NCBI RefSeq assembly: GCF_014451325.2
Contig: NZ_JACSCH020000009.1
Location: forward strand, 124,001 to 188,000
From: Streptomyces sp. CB02980
Lineage (GTDB): Bacteria > Actinomycetota > Actinomycetes > Streptomycetales > Streptomycetaceae
Reading direction: 5' to 3'
DNA: 64,000 nt
Under the pieces are notes generated by a model, which saw nothing but the letters and a program-made list of their open reading frames with translations, was not told the DNA's origin and ran no database searches. The position numbers were made by a program, and so were the translations under genes. Positions 50,772 to 58,138 of this stretch are shown here, piece by piece. Position 1 is the stretch's first letter. Each line of letters starts with the position of its first letter.

Positions 50772-51587
50772 ATGAACGCACGTGCCACGGGTGCGGGGCT
50801 CCTCACCGCCGCCGCTCTCGTCCTGCTCGGCGCGCTTCCGGCGGACGCGGCGGAGGCCCTGCCGCCCGCGCCCACCCCCGAACAGGCCGCCTCCGCGCCG
50901 GGGACCCTGGACACCCTGTCCCGGTTCTTCGCCCGGGACGGCGCCGTCGCCCGCTCGGCGGCCGCGCCGCGCGTCGAGGGCGGGTCGGTGCCGGTACGGA
51001 TCCTCTCCCCGGACTTCGTCGCCGGGAAGCCGGGGGCGCCCGTCGCCCGGGTCGAGTTCCGGGCCAGCCGGGCCGTGTCCTCGGACGGCCAGAAGGCATC
51101 CCTGTGGACGGTCGAGCGGGCGGGCGGCTGGCAGGTCGTCAACATCGCCACCGGCGACGACGAGATCCGGTACGCGGAGCTGGGCGGCGCCGGCCTGGTG
51201 TTCCGCGAGCCGCAGATCGACGCCTGGTACGTCCAGAAGGGGGCGAAGGTCCTGCCGCTGGACGAGGACGCGGTGCGGGCGGTCGGCCGGAACGGGACGA
51301 GCCTGGCCGCCTACCGGGAGCGGGTGGTCCGGGCGTACGGGGACAAGCTCCCCGGCTCGGCCTACGCGAGGAAGGGCACGGCGGGGGGTTACGGGGGCTC
51401 GGAGGCGGGTGCGCCGGGTGCGCCCGGTGCTGGGCCTCGGACGGTGACGACGGCGGCGTCGTCGTCGGACGGGGGTCCGGCGGTGACGGCGGCGTCGGCT
51501 ACGGCGGGGGCGGGTGCCGTGCTGGCGCTGCTGCTGATATCGGCGGCGGCGATCCGCCGCCGCCGCTCCACCACCCGGGAGCCCTGA
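50772..51587 (+). CDS. Exported membrane-anchored partner of the protease
   Basis: A 271-residue exported protein with a signal peptide (about 1-27, ending ADAAE), a region of about 150 residues with RVEFRASRAV, GGWQVVNIATGDDEIRY and VLPLDEDAVRAVG that I do not recognise, a Gly/Ala/Ser-rich stretch, a C-terminal membrane helix (about 243-262) and a basic end RRRRSTTREP. It is held in the membrane by its end. It follows the protease gene by 5 bp and may be its inhibitor, chaperone or substrate; this is inference. ATG 50772 fits AGGGG 10 bases upstream; GTG 50763 overlapping the previous stop is an alternative. Confidence 0.72.
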   Translation: MNARATGAGLLTAAALVLLGALPADAAEALPPAPTPEQAASAPGTLDTLSRFFARDGAVARSAAAPRVEGGSVPVRILSPDFVAGKPGAPVARVEFRASRAVSSDGQKASLWTVERAGGWQVVNIATGDDEIRYAELGGAGLVFREPQIDAWYVQKGAKVLPLDEDAVRAVGRNGTSLAAYRERVVRAYGDKLPGSAYARKGTAGGYGGSEAGAPGAPGAGPRTVTTAASSSDGGPAVTAASATAGAGAVLALLLISAAAIRRRRSTTREP

Positions 51588-51677
51588 CCCCTCACGGGGC
51601 CCGGCCCGCTGAGCCTCCTCCCCCGTCGGGGGGTGGAGGATCGGCCCCATACCGGCACAGCGGGCCGCCGCCCGCCC

Positions 51678-51771
51678 ACGTTGTGGGCATTCGTTCCGCT
51701 GGGGCGGTGCCCCCGCCGCCCACCTCGTTGTGGGCAGTCGTTCCGCTAGGGCGGAACGGGTGGGCACAACG
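51678..51771. repeat. Palindromic intergenic repeat, one complete and one truncated copy
   Basis: In the second copy CGTTGTG pairs with CACAACG and CGTTCCGC with GCGGAACG (51726-51771), a nested hairpin. The first copy from 51679 keeps only the left arm CGTTGTGGGCATTCG plus TTCCGC. Confidence 0.8.
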
Positions 51772-51804
51772 GAACGGCGCCCTTTGCCGGGCCCAGGCTT
51801 CCGC

Positions 51805-51853
51805 GCCTGAACCCGCACCCCTTGTGCACCGAGCAGGGGGTGCGGGTTCAGGC
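51805..51853. repeat. 17-bp perfect inverted repeat
   Basis: GCCTGAACCCGCACCCC (51805-51821) and its exact complement (51837-51853) flank a 15-base loop. It could end transcription of the preceding gene. The whole gap 51588-52184 contains only repeats, with no gene that I can support. Confidence 0.9.
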
Positions 51854-51978
51854 ACAGGGGGCGGAGGCGCCGCCGGAGGGCGCCGTCCCGTGTGCCCACC
51901 CGTCCCGCCCTGCGGGACGATTGCCCACACGGCGGTGGGCGGGGTGGCGGGCGCAGCCCGCACGGCGGGCGCCCCCGC

Positions 51979-52104
51979 GCGTGGGCGTGTGGGGGCAGGC
52001 ACGGACGGGTGCCGGCCCGCGTGGGCGTGTGGTGGGGGCAGGCACGGACGGGTGCCGGCCCGCGTGGGCGTGTGGTGGGGGCAGGCACGGACGGGTGCCG
52101 GCCC
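51979..52104. repeat. 43-bp tandem repeat, three copies
   Basis: Three head-to-tail copies (40, 43 and 43 bp) of a unit starting GCGTGGGCGTGTGG and ending GGGTGCCGGCCC. The first copy lacks three bases. Copies 2 and 3 are identical. Confidence 0.95.
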
Positions 52105-52184
52105 GCGTCGGCGGGGGAATCGTCCGGTGCCGCACGGCCCGTGCGGCACCCCCCTGTGGGATGCGGGTTCGCGTATGCGTGGGC

Positions 52185-52937
52185 TCAGCGGGCCAAGTAG
52201 CCGCCGTCTACCGGGAGGATCGCGCCCGTGATGAAGGACGCCTCCTCCGACGACAGGAACACGATCGCCGACGCCACCTCCTCCGGCGTCCCGAAGCGGC
52301 CCATCGGATGGCCGCGCGCCACCTCCGCCAGGTACTCCGCCCCGCCCGGTTCCACCCGCGCCGCCGCCACCCGTTCCGTCTCGATCGTGCCCGGGGCCAC
52401 CGCGTTCACCCGGATCCCGTGTTCCGCCCACTCCACCGCCAGGTGCTTGGTCAGGCCGGTGGCGACGAACTTCGCCGGGCCGTAGACCGCCTGCCGGGCC
52501 TGTCCTGCCACACCCGAGATCGACGACGTGCAGACGATGGACCCGCCGCCCGAGACGAGCATCGCCTCGATCGCGTACTTGCAGGTCAGGAACATTCCCC
52601 GGCCGTCCACCGCCATCACCCGGTCGAAGTCCGAGCCCTCCGCCTCCGTGACGGAGAGCAGTGGGATCACCCCCGCGTTCGCCACCAGGACGTCCAGCCG
52701 TCCGAAGCGGTCCACCGCCGTGGTGATCATGCGCCGGGCGTCCTCCTCCCGGGACACGTCCCCGGTCACCGGGACCACGCCCTCCAGCGTCGCCAGCCGG
52801 TCCCCGTCGAGGTCGGCGGCGATCACCCGCGCGCCCTCCCGGAGGAACCGTTCCGCCGTCGCCCGTCCGATTCCGCTCGCCGCGCCCGTGATCACGCACA
52901 CCCGGTCCGCCAGCCGTCCTGCCACCTGATTCGCCAT
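52185..52937 (-). CDS. Short-chain dehydrogenase/reductase (SDR)
   Basis: A 250-residue classical SDR: NAD(P) motif TGAASGIG near residue 17, NAG in VANAGVIP, Ser in CTSSISG and the YGPAK active site (Tyr/Lys near 150-154), ending LPVDGGYLAR. The Asp in AADLDGDR after the second strand points to NAD(H). Substrate unknown. ATG 52937 gives MANQVAGRLADR; the upstream ATG at 52997 would lie inside the uvrC promoter. No good ribosome-binding site is visible. It is divergent from uvrC with only 58 bp between them, which holds the damage promoter on the other strand. Confidence 0.88.
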   Translation of the reverse strand: MANQVAGRLADRVCVITGAASGIGRATAERFLREGARVIAADLDGDRLATLEGVVPVTGDVSREEDARRMITTAVDRFGRLDVLVANAGVIPLLSVTEAEGSDFDRVMAVDGRGMFLTCKYAIEAMLVSGGGSIVCTSSISGVAGQARQAVYGPAKFVATGLTKHLAVEWAEHGIRVNAVAPGTIETERVAAARVEPGGAEYLAEVARGHPMGRFGTPEEVASAIVFLSSEEASFITGAILPVDGGYLAR

Positions 52938-52965
52938 GCTTCGCCAACGAGCGCGCGCGGCCGGA

Positions 52966-52988
52966 GTGTCGGTGCCCGCCAGTAGGGT
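52966..52988 (+). promoter_or_regulatory. RecA-NDp / PafBC-type DNA-damage promoter of uvrC
   Basis: GTGTCGGTGCC - N6 - TAGGGT, against TTGTCAGTGGC - N6 - TAGGGT: three mismatches, a perfect -10 half and exact spacing. The uvrC ATG is 7 bases after it. Confidence 0.85.
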
Positions 52989-52995
52989 GGGGAGC

Positions 52996-54999
52996 ATGGC
53001 AGACCCCTCCAGCTATCGCCCCAAGCCGGGTCAGATCCCCGACTCCCCGGGGGTCTACAAGTTCCGCGACGAGCACCGCCGGGTGATCTACGTGGGGAAG
53101 GCGAAGTCCCTCCGGCAGCGGCTGGCCAACTACTTCCAGCCGCTCACGAGCCTGCACCCGCGGACGGCCACCATGGTGACCACCGCGGCGTCCGTGGAGT
53201 GGACCGTCGTGTCGACCGAGGTCGAGGCGCTCCAGCTGGAGTACTCCTGGATCAAGGAGTACGACCCCCGGTTCAACGTCAAGTACCGGGACGACAAGAG
53301 CTACCCGTACCTCGCCGTGACGATGAACGAGGAGTTCCCGCGCGTCCAGGTCCTGCGCGGCCACAAGAAGAAGGGCGTGCGCTACTTCGGGCCGTACGCG
53401 CACGCGTGGGCGATCCGCGAGACCGTCGACCTGATGCTGCGGGTCTTCCCGGTGCGCACCTGCTCCGCGGGTGTCTTCCGCAACGCCGCCTCCGCCGGGC
53501 GGCCCTGTCTCCTCGGGTACATCGGCAAGTGCTCGGCGCCCTGCGTCGGCCGGGTCACCCCGGAGGAGCACCGCGAACTGGCCGAGGAGTTCAGCGACTT
53601 CATGGCCGGCCGTACGGGTACGTACATCCGCCGTCTCGAGAAGCAGATGATGCTCGCGGCCGAGGACATGGAGTACGAGAAGGCCGCGCGGCTCCGCGAC
53701 GACATAGAGGCGCTGCGCCGGGCCATGGAGAAGAGCGCGGTCGTGCTCGCCGACGCCACCGACGCCGACCTGATCGCGCTCGCGGAGGACGAGCTGGAGG
53801 CCGCCGTGCAGATCTTCCACGTGCGCGGCGGACGCGTCCGCGGCCAGCGCGGCTGGGTCACCGACAAGGTGGAGGCCGTCGACACGGCCGGGCTCGTCGA
53901 GCACGCGATCCAGCAGCTGTACGGCGAGGAGAGCGGGGACACGGTGCCCAAGGAGGTCCTGGTCCCCGCGCTGCCCGAGGACTCCGCGGCCGTCACCGCC
54001 TGGCTCTCCGGCCGCCGCGGGTCCAACGTCTCGCTGCGGATCCCGCAGCGCGGCGACAAGAAGGACCTGATGGAGACCGTCGCGCGCAACGCCCAGCAGG
54101 CGCTCGTCCTGCACAAGACGAAGCGCGCCAGCGACCTGACCACCCGCTCCCGGGCCCTGGAGGAGATCGCCGAGGCCCTGGACCTTGACTCGGCGCCGCT
54201 GCGGATCGAGTGCTTCGACATCTCGCACCTCCAGGGCGAGGACGTGGTGGCCTCGATGGTGGTCTTCGAGGACGGGCTGCCCCGCAAGAGCGAGTACCGC
54301 CGCTTCCAGATCAAGGGCCGTGTCGGAGACACGCAGGTCTGGCACGGCGAGGGGCAGGACGACGTCCGGTCCATGCACGAGGTGATCAGCCGCCGCTTCC
54401 GGCGCTATCTCATGGAGAAGGAGAAGACGGGGGAGTGGGACCCCGAGGGTGTCGTCGAGGACCCGGACGAGGCCGGGCGGCCCAAGCGGTTCGCCTACCC
54501 GCCGCAGCTCGTCGTGGTCGACGGCGGGCAGCCGCAGGTCGCCGCGGCCCGCCGCGCCCTCGACGAGCTCGGGATCTCCGACATCGCGGTGTGCGGGCTC
54601 GCCAAGCGCCTGGAGGAGGTGTGGCTGCCCGGTGACGACGACCCGGTGGTGCTGCCCCGCTCCAGCGAGGGCCTGTATCTCCTCCAGCGGGTACGTGACA
54701 CGGCTCACGACTTCGCCATCCGCTACCAGCGGTCGAAGCGCGGGAAACGTATCCGGACCAGCCCTCTCGACGCGGTGCCCGGCCTCGGCGACACCCGGAA
54801 ACAGGCGTTGATCAAGCATTTCGGCTCGGTGAAGCGGCTCCGACAGGCGACAATCGAGCAGATCTGCGAGGTCCCCGGCATGGGCCGGAAGACCGCGGAG
54901 GCGGTCGTCGTGGCCCTCGCACAGGCGGCCCCGGCCGCACCTGCCGTGAACACGGCGACAGGAGAGATCATGGAAGACGACGGGGGCGGCACGGCATGA
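52996..54999 (+). CDS. uvrC: Excinuclease ABC subunit C
   Basis: A 667-residue nuclease that makes both cuts around a lesion marked by UvrB. The N-terminal GIY-YIG domain (PGVYKFRD, VIYVGKAKSLR) makes the 3' cut. A Cys-rich segment (PCLLGYIGKCSAPC), the UVR domain (YEKAARLRDDIEAL) that binds UvrB, the RNase H-like domain (ECFDISHLQG, VVVDGGQPQ) for the 5' cut and C-terminal helix-hairpin-helix pair (VPGLGDTRKQALIKHFG, VPGMGRKTAEAV) follow. ATG 52996 is probably leaderless. Its ATGA stop overlaps the rapZ start by four bases. Confidence 0.97.
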   Translation: MADPSSYRPKPGQIPDSPGVYKFRDEHRRVIYVGKAKSLRQRLANYFQPLTSLHPRTATMVTTAASVEWTVVSTEVEALQLEYSWIKEYDPRFNVKYRDDKSYPYLAVTMNEEFPRVQVLRGHKKKGVRYFGPYAHAWAIRETVDLMLRVFPVRTCSAGVFRNAASAGRPCLLGYIGKCSAPCVGRVTPEEHRELAEEFSDFMAGRTGTYIRRLEKQMMLAAEDMEYEKAARLRDDIEALRRAMEKSAVVLADATDADLIALAEDELEAAVQIFHVRGGRVRGQRGWVTDKVEAVDTAGLVEHAIQQLYGEESGDTVPKEVLVPALPEDSAAVTAWLSGRRGSNVSLRIPQRGDKKDLMETVARNAQQALVLHKTKRASDLTTRSRALEEIAEALDLDSAPLRIECFDISHLQGEDVVASMVVFEDGLPRKSEYRRFQIKGRVGDTQVWHGEGQDDVRSMHEVISRRFRRYLMEKEKTGEWDPEGVVEDPDEAGRPKRFAYPPQLVVVDGGQPQVAAARRALDELGISDIAVCGLAKRLEEVWLPGDDDPVVLPRSSEGLYLLQRVRDTAHDFAIRYQRSKRGKRIRTSPLDAVPGLGDTRKQALIKHFGSVKRLRQATIEQICEVPGMGRKTAEAVVVALAQAAPAAPAVNTATGEIMEDDGGGTA

Positions 55000-55973
55000 C
55001 CGCGCACGAGCAGGACCGGAACGAACCGCAAGACCAGCACGACCGAGAAGACGGAGCAGGACACGTGAGTACGGGCACGAAGGAGACCCCCGGCGACAAC
55101 GGCGCCGAGGCGGCCATTCCCGAGCTGGTGATCATCTCCGGCATGTCCGGAGCCGGCCGGTCCACCGCGGCGAAGTGTCTGGAGGACCTCGGCTGGTTCG
55201 TCGTGGACAATCTGCCGCCCGCGCTGATCCCCACCATGGTGGAGCTCGGCGCCCGCTCCCAGGGCAATGTCGCCCGGATCGCCGTCGTCGTGGACGTTCG
55301 CGGCCGGCAGTTCTTCGACAACCTGAGGGAGTCCCTCGCCGACCTGGACACCAAGCAGGTCACCCGCCGGATCGTCTTCCTGGAGTCGTCCGACGACGCC
55401 CTGGTCCGGCGCTTCGAGTCGGTCCGCAGGCCGCACCCGCTCCAGGGCGACGGCCGGATCACCGACGGCATCGCCGCCGAGCGCGACCTGCTGCGCGAGC
55501 TGCGCGGGGACGCCGACCTGGTGATCGACACCTCCAGCCTCAACGTCCACGAGCTGCGCGCCAAGATGGACGCCCAGTTCGCCGGCGACGAGGAGCCCGA
55601 GCTGCGGGCCACCGTCATGTCCTTCGGGTTCAAGTACGGCCTGCCGGTCGACGCCGACCTCGTCGTCGACATGCGCTTCCTGCCGAACCCGCACTGGGTC
55701 CCCGAGCTGCGCCCCTTCACCGGCCTCAACGAGGAGGTGTCGAACTACGTCTACAACCAGCCCGGCGCCAAGGAGTTCCTCGACCGCTACACCGAGCTCC
55801 TCCAGCTGATCGCCGCGGGCTACCGCCGCGAGGGCAAGCGGTACGTGACCATCGCCGTGGGCTGCACGGGCGGCAAGCACCGCTCCGTGGCCACCGCCGA
55901 GCGGCTCGCCGCCCGCATCGCCGCCGAAGGGGTCGAGACCGTCGTCGTACACCGGGACATGGGGCGCGAGTGA
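54996..55973 (+). CDS. rapZ: RNase adapter / nucleotide-binding protein RapZ (YvcJ)
   Basis: A 325-residue P-loop protein. Walker A GMSGAGRSTA near residue 50 is preceded by a poorly conserved charged lead of about 40 residues, then LGWFVVDNLPP, the middle IVFLESSDDALVRRFES, and the C-terminal domain RFLPNPHWVPELRPFTG and VAVGCTGGKHRSVATAE with the conserved basic/His residues. The family binds small RNA and GlcN6P in E. coli; in Gram-positives it is linked to morphology and competence. ATG 54996 overlaps uvrC, and the end overlaps yvcK, giving a tightly coupled set. An in-frame GTG at about 55065 (VSTGTKETPG) is a possible alternative start. Confidence 0.94.
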   Translation: MTAHEQDRNEPQDQHDREDGAGHVSTGTKETPGDNGAEAAIPELVIISGMSGAGRSTAAKCLEDLGWFVVDNLPPALIPTMVELGARSQGNVARIAVVVDVRGRQFFDNLRESLADLDTKQVTRRIVFLESSDDALVRRFESVRRPHPLQGDGRITDGIAAERDLLRELRGDADLVIDTSSLNVHELRAKMDAQFAGDEEPELRATVMSFGFKYGLPVDADLVVDMRFLPNPHWVPELRPFTGLNEEVSNYVYNQPGAKEFLDRYTELLQLIAAGYRREGKRYVTIAVGCTGGKHRSVATAERLAARIAAEGVETVVVHRDMGRE

Positions 55974-56995
55974 AGCCGTACCGTCGACGTGCCTCCACCC
56001 TCTCGGTGCGGCGTACGCTCCGCAGGCGCGGCGCCCAGCCGAAGGTGGTCGCGCTGGGCGGCGGCATGGGCCTCTCCGCCTCCCTCGCCGCCCTCCGCAG
56101 GATCACCGGCGACCTCACCGCCGTCGTCACCGTCGCCGACGACGGGGGTTCCAGCGGCCGGCTCCGGGAGGAGCTGGGCGTGCTGCCCCCGGGCGACCTC
56201 CGCAAGGCGCTCGCCGCGCTCTGCGGCGACGACGACTGGGGCCAGACCTGGGCCCGGGTCATCCAGCACCGCTTCCAGTCCAAGGGCGAGATCAACGGCC
56301 ACGCCGTCGGCAATCTGCTGATCGTCGCCCTCTGGGAGCAGCTCGGCGACCCCGTGCAGGCCCTCGACCTGGTGGGCCGGCTGCTCGGCGCCCAGGGCCG
56401 GGTGCTGCCCATGTCCGCCGTACCCCTGGAGCTCCAGGCCCTGGTCAAGGGCCATGATCCGGAGCGTCCGGACGACGTGGACACCGTGTGCGGTCAGGCG
56501 ACGGTGGCGCTCACGCCGGGCGACGTGCAGTCCGTGCACCTCGTGCCGAACGACCCGCCGGCGGTGCCGGAGGCGGTCGAGGCGGTCCTGGACGCGGACT
56601 GGGTGGTCCTCGGTCCCGGCTCCTGGTTCTCCTCCGTGATCCCGCACCTTCTCGTGCCCGAACTGCTCGACGCGCTGGCCGAGACGAAGGCCCGGAAGGT
56701 GCTCTCGCTGAACCTCGCGCCGCAGCCCGGAGAAACCGAGGGCTTCTCCCCGCAGCGTCATTTGGAGGTTTTGGGACGACACGCCCCTAAACTCGCCCTG
56801 GACGTGGTGCTGGCCGACGAGGCCGCCGTGCCCGACCGCGAGTCCCTCGCCGATGCCGCCAAGCGGCTCGGCGCCGCGGTCGAGCTGGCGCCGGTGGCCG
56901 GGCCCGACGGCTCCGCGAAGCATGACCCGGAGCTGTTGGCCGCCGCGTACGACCGTATTTTTCGGATGCATGGAAGGATCGGCCCATGGCGATGA
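55970..56995 (+). CDS. yvcK: YvcK/GluE family (gluconeogenesis factor), CofD-like
   Basis: A 341-residue protein of the YvcK family, which binds UDP-sugars and is needed for normal cell shape and growth on gluconeogenic carbon. The family segments are [47 protein letters not shown] and [11 protein letters not shown], with [15 protein letters not shown] further on. GTG 55970 overlaps the rapZ stop by four bases, and its own end overlaps whiA by 10 bases. Its coding sequence contains a low-GC patch (56760-56795) that looks like the developmental whiA promoter. Confidence 0.94.
56762..56793 (+). promoter_or_regulatory. Internal promoter for whiA inside yvcK, with WhiA GACAC core
   Basis: Within yvcK, TTGGAG (56762-56767) and TAAACT (56788-56793, a TAnnnT -10 box) frame a segment containing GACAC at 56778-56782. 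WhiA binds GACAC, and whiA of S. coelicolor is known to use a sporulation-specific autoregulated promoter inside the preceding gene. Confidence 0.6.
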
Positions 56996-57975
56996 CGGCA
57001 GCGGTGAAGGACGAGATCTCCCGGCTTCCCGTCACCCGGACCTGCTGCAGGAAGGCAGAGGTCTCGTCGATCCTGCGGTTCGCGGGCGGGCTGCACCTGG
57101 TGAGCGGCCGCATCGTGATCGAGGCGGAACTGGACACCGCGATGGCGGCGCGCCGGCTCAAGCGGGACATCCTGGAGATCTTCGGGCACAGCTCGGAACT
57201 GATCGTGATGGCCCCCGGCGGGCTGCGGCGCGGCTCGCGCTTCGTGGTGCGGGTGGTGGCCGGAGGCGACCAGCTGGCCCGGCAGACGGGCCTCGTGGAC
57301 GGCCGGGGCCGCCCCATCCGGGGCCTCCCCCCGCAGGTGGTCTCCGGGGCGACCTGCGACGCGGAGGCGGCCTGGCGGGGCGCGTTCCTCGCACACGGTT
57401 CGCTGACCGAGCCCGGCCGGTCCTCCTCCCTCGAGGTGACCTGCCCGGGTCCGGAGGCGGCGCTCGCCCTGGTCGGCGCGGCGCGCCGGCTCTCCATCGC
57501 GGCGAAGGCCCGTGAGGTGCGGGGAGTGGACCGGGTCGTCGTCCGCGACGGCGACGCGATCGGCGCCCTGCTGACCCGGCTCGGCGCGCACGAGTCGGTG
57601 CTCGCCTGGGAGGAGCGGCGGATGCGGCGCGAAGTCCGCGCCACCGCCAACCGCCTGGCCAACTTCGACGACGCCAACCTGCGCCGCTCGGCCCGCGCCG
57701 CGGTCGCCGCCGGGGCCCGGGTGCAGCGCGCCCTGGAGATCCTCGGCGAGGAGGTGCCCGAGCACCTCGCGGCGGCCGGCCGGCTCCGCATGGAGCACAA
57801 GCAGGCCTCCCTGGAGGAGCTGGGCGCGCTCGCCGACCCGCCGCTGACGAAGGACGCGGTGGCCGGCCGGATCCGCCGGCTGCTCGCGATGGCCGACAAG
57901 CGGGCGCAGGACCTGGGCATTCCCGGGACCGAGTCCAACCTGACCGAGGAGCTGGACGACAGCCTGGTCGGCTGA
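56986..57975 (+). CDS. whiA: Sporulation regulator WhiA
   Basis: A 329-residue DNA-binding protein needed for aerial hyphae to stop growing and divide into spores; it acts with WhiB on genes such as ftsZ and ftsK. The degenerate LAGLIDADG homing-endonuclease-like region (about 1-210) starts [23 protein letters not shown] (in parts) and holds FLAHGSL; the C-terminal helix-turn-helix ([24 protein letters not shown] in parts) binds DNA. Catalytic residues of the nuclease are absent, as in all WhiA. ATG 56986 has AAGGATC upstream; ATG 56992 (MTAAVKDE) is possible. It ends the uvrC operon. Confidence 0.97.
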
Positions 57976-58010
57976 CCGGGTCAGTCGTCGTACGGAATTC
58001 CGAACTCCGG

Positions 58011-58046
58011 GCTGCCGGTGCCTTTCTGAGGTGCCGGCAGCTTTTT
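58011..58046 (+). terminator. Intrinsic terminator after whiA
   Basis: GCTGCCGG pairs with CCGGCAGC around a partly paired loop and is followed at once by TTTTT (58042-58046). Confidence 0.85.
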
Positions 58047-58066
58047 CGTCCACCCGCGAGGCACCC

Positions 58067-58090
58067 TTGACAGGCCCATGGGCGCCCATG
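58067..58090 (+). promoter_or_regulatory. Consensus -35 box with 14-bp palindrome upstream of the carboxypeptidase gene
   Basis: TTGACA (58067-58072) is a perfect -35 box. The palindrome CATGGGCGCCCATG (58077-58090) fills the spacer. No clear -10 box is seen 17 bases on, so the promoter may need an activator or use another sigma factor. Confidence 0.55.
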
Positions 58091-58138
58091 AGCCTGGCGT
58101 CTGATCACCTTCGTGACAGACAACAGCAAGGGGGGCTC

